NCBI GenBank assembly: GCA_017469885.1
Contig: JAFUFO010000010.1
Location: 62,001-126,000, forward strand
Direction: 5' to 3'
Length of the DNA stretch: 64,000 bases
Source: Solobacterium sp.
GTDB taxonomy: Bacteria > Bacillota_I > Bacilli_A > Erysipelotrichales > Erysipelotrichaceae
In this document: piece by piece, positions 5,416 through 13,707 of the stretch
How the letters are laid out: every line of letters begins with the position of its first letter
Numbering within the stretch: position 1 is the first letter of the stretch
Notes under the pieces: model-generated
Told to the model about the DNA's origin: nothing
The model's database searches: none
What the model saw: only the letters and a program-made list of their open reading frames with translations
Position numbers and translations under genes: made by a program

Positions 5416-7893
5416 ATGAGAGAAATCTGTACCGGAATCCTGGCGCACGCGGACGCGGGAAAAACAACCTGTATTGAATCCTTTTTCGCCCATACCGGTG
5501 TGATCCGCACTCGCGGCAGGGTCGATCACGGGGATTCCGTATTTGATAATGATCCAAAAGAACGGGAACACGGAATTACGATTTACTCCAAGGAAGCAGG
5601 AATCACCTGGAAGGATACCCGGATCAATGTAATTGATACACCGGGCCATGTTGATTTTTCCGGTGAAATGGAACGGGTTCTTTCGGTTCTTGATCTTGCG
5701 GTTGTGCTGATCAGCGGACTGGACGGTGTCCAGCCGCACACCGTGACCATCATGAACTGTCTTGCCCATTATCATGTTCCGCTGCTGTTTTTTGTGAACA
5801 AGATGGATATTGCCCGCCGTTCGAAGGAAGATCTGCTTTCCGAACTGCAGGACCGGTTCGGAGAGTGCATCGACTGGAATGCGCCGGATGGGGAAGAAAC
5901 AATCGCAATGGTAAATGACCCGATGATGAATGCATTCCTCGAGACCGGCTCTGTTCCGGATGACCTCAAACGTCTTGCGGTAAGCAGACGGGAATGCTTT
6001 CCGGTATTCTTCGGATCTGCGCTGAAGGATGAAGGAATTGACGAACTTCTGGATGCGATTGCGCAGCTGAGCGAGCCGCTGCCGCTGCGGAATGAATTCG
6101 GCGCAAGGGTATTTAAAATCACAAACTCTCCGGAAGGACGTCTTGCGCATCTGCGGGTTACCGGCGGAACCCTGTATGCAAAACAGGCACTGAATGAGAC
6201 GGAAAAAGCGGACCGTATCCGGATCCTGAACGGGGCATCCTATGAAATCGTGACGGAAGCGCATGCCGGTGCGATCGCGGTTGTCTCCGGCACAAAGACG
6301 CTGGAAGCCGGCATGGGTCTTGGCTTTGAAGAAGATCTTGAACCGCCGATGATAGAACCGTGCCTTTCCTACACACTGGAAGTTTCCAGCTCAGTAGATC
6401 AGCGAGCATTATTTGAAGTGTGCCGCCGGCTTGCGGAAGAAGATCCGACACTTGCGGTTTCCTCGGATGAGACAACCGGAGCCGTGCATATTTCCATTAT
6501 GGGAGAGATGCAGAAGGAGATCCTGCGGTACCGGATCAAAGAAGAGACTGGTATCGATGTGGAATTCGGAAACGGCAGAATCGTCTATCGCGAAACCATC
6601 CATGAAACAACATACGGCGCCGGACACTTTGAACCGCTTCGTCATTTTGCGGAAGTTCATGTCCGTTTGGAACCCGGAGAGCGTGACAGCGGGATTACGG
6701 TGAGCAGTGAATGTTCGACGGATGATCTTCCGATGCACTGGCAGACGGCAATTCTTACGGCACTGCGTACGATTTCGCACCGCGGTGTTCTGACCGGCGC
6801 ATTACTCAGTGATGTGAAGATTATTCTGACTGCCGGCAAGGGACATCTCAAGCATACGGAAGGCGGAGATCTTCGTAACGCATCCAGGCGTGCAGTGCGG
6901 CAGGCACTGATGAAAACGGAAAGCATTCTGCTGGAACCATACTGCCGGTTCGAAGTGACAATGGCGCCGGAGTATCTCAGCCGCGCGCTCTATGACTTTG
7001 AACGCAAGGAGGCATCCGTTACGGTCAATGAAACCACTGCCGGAGTTCTGCTCAGCGGAGAAGGACCGATGCGCACACTGATGAACAGTCAGGCGGATGT
7101 GATTGCCTATACAAGGGGAACCGCACGCTGTGTGATTTCACCGATCGGATATCGGGAATGCAGAAATCCCGATCCGATCATTGCGGAAAGCGGCTATGAT
7201 GCGGAAAGCGATCTGCGCAATCCGGCCGGTTCCGTATTCTGTTCGCATGGTTCTTCGTTTACGGTGTCCTGGGACCAGGCGGATTCCTTTATGAGTATTC
7301 CTGTAAAGGACCGGGCACCGGAGGCAAGTTATTCTCACCGGACCTATCATGTCGGGGAAGATGAACTCAAGGCGATCATAGCGTCTGAGTCCGGTCATAA
7401 CCGCAACCCGAACAAGCAGATGCGGCAGACCCCGGAACCGGAAAAACAGCGGCCTGGAAAACCGAAACCGGTGCTTCCGGAATGTCTGATCGTGGATGGG
7501 TATAATCTTCTGCATCTTTCGGACATTGATACGACCGATATGTCCTATGCCCGCGAGCGTCTGATCGATGATCTTGCGGCATATCAGGCCTATGCGGACA
7601 AGAAGGTCATCGCCGTATTTGACGGTTACCGCAGACAGGACAATGAGGGTTCTTCCTATCAGACCGGAGGGCTGGAGGTTGTCTATACCCGTACCGGTCA
7701 GACTGCGGATGCCTATATCGAAAAACTTGTGCATGATCTGAAACAGAGCTTTGCGATTACCGTTGCGACAAGCGATGCACTGATTCAGAATTCCATTTTT
7801 GCCCAGGGAGCCATGCGGATCAGTTCCCGCATTCTGAGGCAGGAAATCGATCAGGCAAAAAAACTGTTTCTTCCGGAGAACAGTCGGTTATAA
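5416..7893 (+). CDS. TetM-like translational GTPase fused to a Rae1/YacP-type NYN endoribonuclease
   Basis: The 825-residue protein joins two ribosome-acting modules. Residues 1-640 are an EF-G/TetM-type GTPase: G1 AHADAGKTT (10-18), G2 region KEREHGITI, G3 DTPGH (74-78, with the catalytic His) and G4 NKMD (128-131), then domains II-V ending in a TetM-like LLEPYCRFEV and EYLSRALYDF stretch. After a Pro/Lys-rich linker, residues 690-820 match Rae1/YacP NYN nucleases: VDGYNLL (Asp 694), VFDGYR, GQTADAYIEKL, VATSD and GAMRISSR. Rae1 of Bacillus subtilis cuts mRNA in the ribosomal A site. The TetM loop that displaces tetracycline is replaced by a KHTEGGDLR-type sequence, so drug resistance is not implied. 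Best guess: a ribosome-rescue or stalled-ribosome factor. Confidence 0.85.
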   Translation: MREICTGILAHADAGKTTCIESFFAHTGVIRTRGRVDHGDSVFDNDPKEREHGITIYSKEAGITWKDTRINVIDTPGHVDFSGEMERVLSVLDLAVVLISGLDGVQPHTVTIMNCLAHYHVPLLFFVNKMDIARRSKEDLLSELQDRFGECIDWNAPDGEETIAMVNDPMMNAFLETGSVPDDLKRLAVSRRECFPVFFGSALKDEGIDELLDAIAQLSEPLPLRNEFGARVFKITNSPEGRLAHLRVTGGTLYAKQALNETEKADRIRILNGASYEIVTEAHAGAIAVVSGTKTLEAGMGLGFEEDLEPPMIEPCLSYTLEVSSSVDQRALFEVCRRLAEEDPTLAVSSDETTGAVHISIMGEMQKEILRYRIKEETGIDVEFGNGRIVYRETIHETTYGAGHFEPLRHFAEVHVRLEPGERDSGITVSSECSTDDLPMHWQTAILTALRTISHRGVLTGALLSDVKIILTAGKGHLKHTEGGDLRNASRRAVRQALMKTESILLEPYCRFEVTMAPEYLSRALYDFERKEASVTVNETTAGVLLSGEGPMRTLMNSQADVIAYTRGTARCVISPIGYRECRNPDPIIAESGYDAESDLRNPAGSVFCSHGSSFTVSWDQADSFMSIPVKDRAPEASYSHRTYHVGEDELKAIIASESGHNRNPNKQMRQTPEPEKQRPGKPKPVLPECLIVDGYNLLHLSDIDTTDMSYARERLIDDLAAYQAYADKKVIAVFDGYRRQDNEGSSYQTGGLEVVYTRTGQTADAYIEKLVHDLKQSFAITVATSDALIQNSIFAQGAMRISSRILRQEIDQAKKLFLPENSRL

Positions 7894-7965
7894 TGATTCT
7901 GTTTTTTGCGCTTTGCAATGCAGCGCACAGTTTATTCCATACACGCGATATTATTCAGGAGACCT

Positions 7966-8607
7966 ATGGTAAAAGATTATTTTTCATTTGAGACGATCCG
8001 TGACAAAAACGGAGAAGTCGTCTGTTATCATGTGACGGCGATCGGCACGATTGATAAGGACGGAGAGACGCGGATCCGCAGTGATCTCGGGGATTCCGGA
8101 ACGAAAAAAATGGCGTTCGGAAAGCTGACCGTAAGGGGTCGGGATCACATGATCGGGCTGCTGTTAAGAGAAACCGGCAGCCGGGTATACTGGCGTTCCA
8201 CGGATGATCAGGGAAGCTATGCGATCATCAGCTTCGCCGCAAGAGAAAAACATGCGGAAGAAATCTACAATCTGAATGAAGGAGACCGCGTGCTGATCGA
8301 AGGAAGGGCATATATCCGTCAGAACAGCGCAGGACATGAGGATCGTCTGCCGGAACTCAGCATCACCGTATCCAGTTCGTTCCTGCTCGGACGGCGCCGT
8401 CGTCCGCAGACGATGACGAGTTCCATTATTCCGCAGAAAATTCATTCCTATGACAGTGAACCGGAAGAGAAGGCGGAGGAAACATTCGAAGCACTTCCTT
8501 CGTTTGCGCCGATGCAGAGCATTGATGACGATGATGCGCCGATGATGTCGCTGACACCGATGGATAACGGTGTTTCCTCTTCTGAGGAGAAAGGAGACCT
8601 CGAATGA
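7966..8607 (+). CDS. Probable OB-fold (SSB-like) protein
   Basis: I place the start at ATG 7966, preceded by CAGGAGACCT; the frame is open upstream but lacks a site there. The 213-residue product has a middle part (about residues 50-125) with the pattern of a single-stranded-DNA-binding OB fold: a VRGRD strand, an isolated Trp, and EGDRVLIEGRAYIR, which matches the conserved GD-V-VEGRL strand of SSB. The N-terminus lacks the usual GRLT-DPE motif, so it is divergent. The C-terminal 80 residues are acidic and disordered-looking, as in SSB tails, but end in GDLE rather than DIPF. It is followed by malQ with a 4 bp overlap. Assignment is tentative. Confidence 0.5.
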   Translation: MVKDYFSFETIRDKNGEVVCYHVTAIGTIDKDGETRIRSDLGDSGTKKMAFGKLTVRGRDHMIGLLLRETGSRVYWRSTDDQGSYAIISFAAREKHAEEIYNLNEGDRVLIEGRAYIRQNSAGHEDRLPELSITVSSSFLLGRRRRPQTMTSSIIPQKIHSYDSEPEEKAEETFEALPSFAPMQSIDDDDAPMMSLTPMDNGVSSSEEKGDLE

Positions 8608-10091
8608 GACGTGCAGGTATTCTGATGCCGGTATTTTCACTGGCTTCGCCGTTTGGAATCGGAACGTTTTCCAAAGAGGCATATGAGTTTATTGATTTTC
8701 TGAAGGAAGCCGGACAGTCCTGCTGGCAGATTCTGCCGATCGGTCCGACCGGGTTCGGTGATTCCCCGTATCAGTCCGTATCGACGTTTGCGGGCAATCC
8801 GTATTTCATTGATCCGATAACCCTGAAGGAAAACGGACTGCTTTCCGAAGAGGAACTCTGGTCCTATGACTTCGGCAGTGATCCGGAGAAGATCGATTAC
8901 GGGAAACTGTACAACTTCCGCTATCTGCTCCTAAAGCATGCCTTTGACCGCTTTACAGAACAGGGCGGACTCGCGGATAAAGATTATCTTTCCTTTAAGA
9001 AACAGGAAGCCGGATGGCTGGATGATTATTCCCTGTTCATGGCATTGAAGCGGAAACAGGACGGCAAGAGCTGGCTCGACTGGCCAAAGGAACTGCGGGA
9101 GCGGCAGGCTGCCGCACTGAACAGTGCCCGCAAGGACCTGGAAGAGCTGATTGAATTCTTCTGTTTCCAGCAGTATGAGTTTTTCCTTCAGTGGAACAAG
9201 CTCCATGCCTATGCCACGAAACAGGGAATTGAAATCATTGGTGATGTTCCGTTCTTTGTGTCACTCGACAGCTGTGATGTATGGAGCCATCCGGATGCGT
9301 TTGAAATGAGCGCATCCCATACACCGCGTGCAGTTGCCGGTACGGCAGACGGACAGATCTGGGGCAACCCGGTGTATGACTGGAAAACAATGAAAAAAGA
9401 TCATTATGCATGGTGGATCAACCGGATGCGTCATGCACTGCGCTTCTATGATGTGCTGCGTATTGATCACTTCCATGGCTTTCTTTCCTGCTTTGCGGTT
9501 CCGTACGGTGATAAGGATACCAAGGGAGGGAAACTGGAGAAGGGACCGGGCACGGAATTTTTTGATGAAGTGCGCCGGCAGCTCGGTGATATCCGCATGA
9601 TCGCGGAAGACCTTGGCGCAGTGACAGAGGAAAATCAGAAACTGCTTGCGGATACCGGAATTCCGGGTATGAAGATCCTGCAGTATGCATTTACCAGCTG
9701 GGACAGCATCTATATGCCGCATAAGATTGAAAAGCGTTCTGTGGTATATACCGGCAATCATGACAACCCGACCACGGTCAGCTGGGCAATGGGGCTGAAT
9801 GAAGGGGAGATGCGGTTTACCCGGGCGTATATCCGCTCATGGAATACTGACTATAACGGCTTTACCTGGGATATGATCCGGGAAGCGTACCACACACCGG
9901 CGGATCTGTGCATTATTCCGATCGGTGATTATCTGTGCCTGAAGGAAGAAGGGCGCATCAACACACCGGGCACTGCCCAGGGCAACTGGAAGTGGCGTCT
10001 GCGGCCGAATTTCCTTTCCAAGGATCTGGCCCGTGACATTCGCGCTCTGGCTGAAGTGTACTCCCGTATTCCGCCGAAGAAGGAAGCCTGA
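8604..10091 (+). CDS. malQ: 4-alpha-glucanotransferase (amylomaltase)
   Basis: MalQ transfers alpha-1,4-glucan segments between maltodextrins, releasing glucose, in maltodextrin and glycogen metabolism. The 495-residue product has the family N-terminus RRAGILMPVFSLASPFGIG, the SPYQSVSTFAGNPYFIDP block, the IEIIGDVPFFV block, the nucleophile region VLRIDHFHGF, the acid/base Glu in MIAEDLGAV and the late GNHDNPTT motif, all typical of glycoside hydrolase family 77. Length is normal. The ATG overlaps the stop of the OB-fold gene (ATGA) and has AAAGGAG upstream, so the two genes are cotranscribed. No maltose transporter or glycogen phosphorylase gene is in the window. Confidence 0.95.
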   Translation: MRRAGILMPVFSLASPFGIGTFSKEAYEFIDFLKEAGQSCWQILPIGPTGFGDSPYQSVSTFAGNPYFIDPITLKENGLLSEEELWSYDFGSDPEKIDYGKLYNFRYLLLKHAFDRFTEQGGLADKDYLSFKKQEAGWLDDYSLFMALKRKQDGKSWLDWPKELRERQAAALNSARKDLEELIEFFCFQQYEFFLQWNKLHAYATKQGIEIIGDVPFFVSLDSCDVWSHPDAFEMSASHTPRAVAGTADGQIWGNPVYDWKTMKKDHYAWWINRMRHALRFYDVLRIDHFHGFLSCFAVPYGDKDTKGGKLEKGPGTEFFDEVRRQLGDIRMIAEDLGAVTEENQKLLADTGIPGMKILQYAFTSWDSIYMPHKIEKRSVVYTGNHDNPTTVSWAMGLNEGEMRFTRAYIRSWNTDYNGFTWDMIREAYHTPADLCIIPIGDYLCLKEEGRINTPGTAQGNWKWRLRPNFLSKDLARDIRALAEVYSRIPPKKEA

Positions 10092-10094
10092 GTT

Positions 10095-10736
10095 ATGGCA
10101 AAGCATATGATCCGTTTCCGCTGTGAACAGTGCGGAAAATATCACGATGCCGCGGTGTATGACGGGGTGGATGTCTCAAAAGAGCCGCAGTTCCGCGCAA
10201 AGGTCATGGACGCGTCCATCTTTGATTTTGTATGCCCTGACTGCGGAGCGGTATCCGGAATTATTTATCCGTTCCTTTACCATGATCCGGTGAACCGATT
10301 CATGGTTCAGCTGGTGGACAGCACCGTCACGGAAGATCCGTTTACCGGAATCTTTGATACGGAGGATGAGACGGACCAGACAATCAAAGGTGTTGTGGAA
10401 GATATGAAAGAACGCTATTTCCTGCGTACCGTCCGCACACCGAATGAACTGATGGAAAAGATTGCCATCTTTGAAGCCGGCTATGATGACCGTGTTATTG
10501 AACTGATGAAACAGGGAATCATCGCCGCAGATTCTGCCGGAACGATTCTGCATCTGTATTTTGCGCCGACCAATCAGGGACCGGTTCTGCTCTGTGAGGA
10601 GGAAGCAGGATTTACACGCTCTTTCCCGCTGGATGAGACGGTTTATAAGACGATCCAATCTGCCATGCAGTTTGACGCATCGGAAACGCGTATTGACGAA
10701 CACTGGGCTCATGACGTTCTGAAACAGGGTTCCTGA
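10095..10736 (+). CDS. CpXC domain protein
   Basis: The 213-residue product starts with FRCEQCGKYHD and has a second pair, CPDCGAV, about 30 residues later, which together form the CpXC zinc-binding domain found in many Firmicutes proteins of unknown role. The rest of the protein contains a long middle section with alternating hydrophobic pattern and no membrane segment. The gene begins three bases after the malQ stop, so it belongs to the same transcript as the OB-fold gene and malQ. The start codon overlaps no strong site, but GAAGGAAGC inside the end of malQ can serve. Function cannot be inferred beyond zinc binding. Confidence 0.75.
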   Translation: MAKHMIRFRCEQCGKYHDAAVYDGVDVSKEPQFRAKVMDASIFDFVCPDCGAVSGIIYPFLYHDPVNRFMVQLVDSTVTEDPFTGIFDTEDETDQTIKGVVEDMKERYFLRTVRTPNELMEKIAIFEAGYDDRVIELMKQGIIAADSAGTILHLYFAPTNQGPVLLCEEEAGFTRSFPLDETVYKTIQSAMQFDASETRIDEHWAHDVLKQGS

Positions 10737-10816
10737 TAAGTTCTCAGAATCTTCTGTTTCTGTTCAGATATCATTCACATAACGCCGATAACATGATCCT
10801 GTCAGGAGGTACTTGT

Positions 10817-12535
10817 ATGAAAACGAAACTGACGAATCAGCTGATCGGCGTTTTCTTTGCCGCAGCGCTTATGGTTACAGGAACAGAATCACTTGTCATG
10901 AAAGTGAATGCGGAAGGAACGCAGGAACCGCCGCAGGGAGAGCCGGGACAAATGCCTGACGGAATGCCCGGTGAAAAACCGGACGGTGCACCCGGGGAAC
11001 CGCCTGAAGGCGGAATGCCCGCCGGAGGTATGCCGGGCGGAAGCCAGTCAGCGGTTACCGAATGGGACAGTGTAATTGAATATACCGGTGATACGGAAAC
11101 AACCGAAGAACATTACGAATCAACTGGTACCGAGGAAAATGCAGTACTTGTCTCAGGCGGCACAGCCGTTTTGACTCAGCCGGTGATCACCCGTACAAGC
11201 GCCGAAAGCCAGGGCGGGGATAATGCGAGTTTCTACGGTGTCGGCGCTGCGGTCCTTGCGGCAGGCGGAAGCGCCGTCATCAACGGCGGAACCATTACCA
11301 CAGATGCTAATGGGGCGGCAGGCGTATTTGCCTACAGTGACGGCACAGCTTATGTTTCGGATTCAGTCATCCGTACCTCTGGAAATACAGCCGGCGGCAT
11401 TCATGCGGCAGGAGGCGGAACCCTGTATGCATGGAATCTCGATGTGGAAACACAGGGTGAAAGTTCGGCTGCGATCCGCAGTGACCGCGGCGGCGGAACG
11501 ATGGTTGTGGACGGCGGAAGTTATGTGACAAACGGAGAGGGATCTCCGGCGGTTTATGTCACCGCAGATATCTCCGTGAAGGATGCGGAACTGACCGCAA
11601 ATAGTTCGGAAGGCATATGCATTGAAGGACGCAATACACTCCGGCTGTTTAATACGGATCTGACTTCCGATATGAGGGATCTGTCACAGAATGACCACAC
11701 CTGGTCGGTCATTCTCTACCAGTCGATGTCCGGTGATTCGGAAGAAGGAAATTCCGCGTTTTATATGATTGACGGAACCCTTGTCTCAAAGAATGGCGGC
11801 CTGTTCTATTCCACCAATACCGAATCGGAATTCTATCTCGAAAATGTAACGATTTCTGCGGCAGAAGACTGTGAATACTTCCTGCGTGTCAGCGGAAATG
11901 CCAATCAGCGCGGCTGGGGCACAACAGGACAGAATGGTGCCGATACGGACTTTACGGCAGTCAATCAGATCATGAATGGTGATGTGATCTGGGACTCCAT
12001 TTCAAATCTGGACTTCTACATGGCGGAAGGCTCTGTGCTTACCGGCGCCGTACTGGACGATGAAAGCTATGCGGGAGAAGGCGGAAACGGGTATGCGAAT
12101 ATTTACATCGATGCCGCATCAAAATGGGTCGTGACCGGGGATTCCCGTGTTACGAATCTGTACAGTGAGGGAACGATTGTCGATGAAGCAGGCAATACCG
12201 TTACGATTGCCGGTACCGACGGCACAGTCTATGTACAGGGAGAAAGCACATATACCGTCACGGTGGATTCCTACAGCGCAGAAGCGGATCTTTCCGGTAT
12301 GACATCTTCCGTCAGCTGGGAGGATTATGAAGCTGACGTACCGGACAGTGGGATGATCTTTGCCGCAGATACGGCTGCGGAAGAAACGAAGAGCACTGAA
12401 TCCGCAGCGGAAGAATCCGCAGAACAGACAGAGCTCATAACAGAACAGAAAGCGGTCAATATGATTGCGCTGATCGCTGCCGCTGTCGCAATTCTGCTGC
12501 TGGCCGGATTTCTGGTCAGTGTTCTGAAAAAGTGA
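10817..12535 (+). CDS. Cell-surface right-handed beta-helix protein with Gly/Pro/Met-rich segment
   Basis: ATG 10817 has a perfect AGGAGGT seven bases upstream; 572 residues result. A signal peptide (basic start, then LIGVFFAAALMV) is followed by a low-complexity segment rich in Pro, Gly, Met and Glu (about residues 38-78, repeats such as GQMPDGMPGEKPDG). The central 350 residues repeat short Gly/Ala/Thr-rich turns with regular spacing, the pattern of pectate-lyase-like parallel beta-helices. A Glu/Thr/Ser stretch precedes a C-terminal membrane segment (MIALIAAAVAILLLAGFLV) and KK, so it is anchored with the helix outside. No LPXTG is present. It may be an adhesin or glycan-binding protein; no enzymatic residues can be named. 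Confidence 0.7.
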   Translation: MKTKLTNQLIGVFFAAALMVTGTESLVMKVNAEGTQEPPQGEPGQMPDGMPGEKPDGAPGEPPEGGMPAGGMPGGSQSAVTEWDSVIEYTGDTETTEEHYESTGTEENAVLVSGGTAVLTQPVITRTSAESQGGDNASFYGVGAAVLAAGGSAVINGGTITTDANGAAGVFAYSDGTAYVSDSVIRTSGNTAGGIHAAGGGTLYAWNLDVETQGESSAAIRSDRGGGTMVVDGGSYVTNGEGSPAVYVTADISVKDAELTANSSEGICIEGRNTLRLFNTDLTSDMRDLSQNDHTWSVILYQSMSGDSEEGNSAFYMIDGTLVSKNGGLFYSTNTESEFYLENVTISAAEDCEYFLRVSGNANQRGWGTTGQNGADTDFTAVNQIMNGDVIWDSISNLDFYMAEGSVLTGAVLDDESYAGEGGNGYANIYIDAASKWVVTGDSRVTNLYSEGTIVDEAGNTVTIAGTDGTVYVQGESTYTVTVDSYSAEADLSGMTSSVSWEDYEADVPDSGMIFAADTAAEETKSTESAAEESAEQTELITEQKAVNMIALIAAAVAILLLAGFLVSVLKK

Positions 12536-12595
12536 CCAAAAAATGAAAATAATTACATTATATGAAAATTGTATGTAAATATTATCTGAAAACGT

Positions 12596-12625
12596 TTGCA
12601 TTTCTCTGCATGCATGCGATATCAT
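12596..12625 (+). promoter_or_regulatory. Promoter of the trp T-box leader
   Basis: TTGCAT (12596-12601), an 18 bp spacer and TATCAT (12620-12625) place the transcript start near 12632, just before the structured leader. Confidence 0.5.
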
Positions 12626-12631
12626 CAGAGT

Positions 12632-12900
12632 ATACAAAACCGATGAGGTGAAGATAACGGCAGATATGATCTCCAAGAGAGTCCGGGCAGGTGCGAGCCG
12701 GGCAGAACTACAGTCTGTCAAATGGATCACTGAGGGCAGGGTCAAAGGGTAACCGAGTATTCTCTGACGCAGACGGCAGCGTTACAGGCCAAAGGATATG
12801 TCTGTATCCGAGATGAGTGCGCATGTATAAATGCGAAAAAGGGTGGCACCGCGATTGAATATCGTCCCTGATGGAAGAGGATTCCGTCAGGGATTTTCTT
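12632..12900 (+). promoter_or_regulatory. T-box riboswitch (tRNA-Trp sensing) of the trp operon
   Basis: The leader contains the nearly invariant T-box AGGGTGGCACCGCG at 12840-12853, the AGAGAG element of stem I near 12676, and a terminator (TCCCTGA 12865-12871 with TCAGGGA 12887-12893, then TTTTCTTT). The T-box GGG and the CCCT of the terminator stem can instead pair to make the antiterminator. TGG at 12723-12725 on the 3' side of stem I is the probable specifier codon, which matches the downstream genes: uncharged tRNA-Trp would allow transcription of trpC-D-F-B-A. Confidence 0.9.
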
Positions 12901-12918
12901 TATCCGGAGGATTCAGAA

Positions 12919-13707
12919 ATGGACATACTTGAACAGCTCGCTGCTCACGCAGTAGAACGCGTGGAAGAGAAGAAACGAATCATACCGCCCGTTGAGATGA
13001 AGCGGCTTGCGGAAGAGGTAAAACCCGGGAACCGGATTTCCTTTGCGGAAGCGCTGGCAAAACCGGAGATGAGCTTCATCTGTGAATGCAAGAAGGCTTC
13101 TCCTTCAAAAGGACTGATCGATCCGGAGTTTCCGTATCTGCGCATTGCCAGAGACTATGAAACTGCAGGTGCGGATGCGATTTCCTGCCTGACGGAACCG
13201 AAATGGTTTCTCGGAAAAGATGAGTACCTTCGGGAAATCGCTGAAGCAGTTCGCATTCCCGTTCTGCGGAAAGACTTTACGGTAGATCCGTACATGATCT
13301 ATGAAGCGAAGGTTCTCGGAGCTTCGGCGATTCTGCTTATTTGTGCGATTCTTTCTCCGGAAGAACTGAAAGATGATATTCAGCTGGCAGAAAGCCTAGG
13401 ACTTGATGTGCTGACCGAAACGCATGACGAAGCGGAAATCGAAATGGCGGTCAATGCCGGCGCAGCGATTCTCGGCGTCAATAACCGGAACCTCAGAGAT
13501 TTCACGGTCGATATTCACAACAGCATACGTCTTCGGGCATTGGTTCCATCACACATCCGAATGGTAGCGGAAAGCGGCATCCGGACACGGAACGACATCC
13601 TCACCCTCGAACAGGCAGGCATCAGCGGAGTACTCATCGGTGAGGCTCTCATGAACGCAACGGACAAAAGAACAATGCTCAGAAAGCTGAAAGGAGAACC
13701 GTTATGA
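12919..13707 (+). CDS. trpC: Indole-3-glycerol phosphate synthase
   Basis: TrpC closes the ring of carboxyphenylaminodeoxyribulose phosphate to indole-3-glycerol phosphate, the fourth step from chorismate. The 262-residue product shows the signature [13 protein letters not shown], the IPVLRKDF strand with its catalytic Lys, VLTETHDE, the LGVNNRNL motif, VAESGI and GVLIGEALM, all in the (beta/alpha)8 order expected. I use ATG 12919, nine bases after GGAGG, rather than the upstream in-frame ATG that lies within the T-box terminator. It is the first gene after the T-box and overlaps trpD by 4 bp. No trpE or trpG precedes it. Confidence 0.96.
   Translation: MDILEQLAAHAVERVEEKKRIIPPVEMKRLAEEVKPGNRISFAEALAKPEMSFICECKKASPSKGLIDPEFPYLRIARDYETAGADAISCLTEPKWFLGKDEYLREIAEAVRIPVLRKDFTVDPYMIYEAKVLGASAILLICAILSPEELKDDIQLAESLGLDVLTETHDEAEIEMAVNAGAAILGVNNRNLRDFTVDIHNSIRLRALVPSHIRMVAESGIRTRNDILTLEQAGISGVLIGEALMNATDKRTMLRKLKGEPL

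Noticed and set aside
5416-7893. Annotation as a tetracycline resistance gene
   Set aside because: The GTPase core is TetM-like, but the drug-displacing loop differs and a nuclease is fused, so resistance cannot be inferred.
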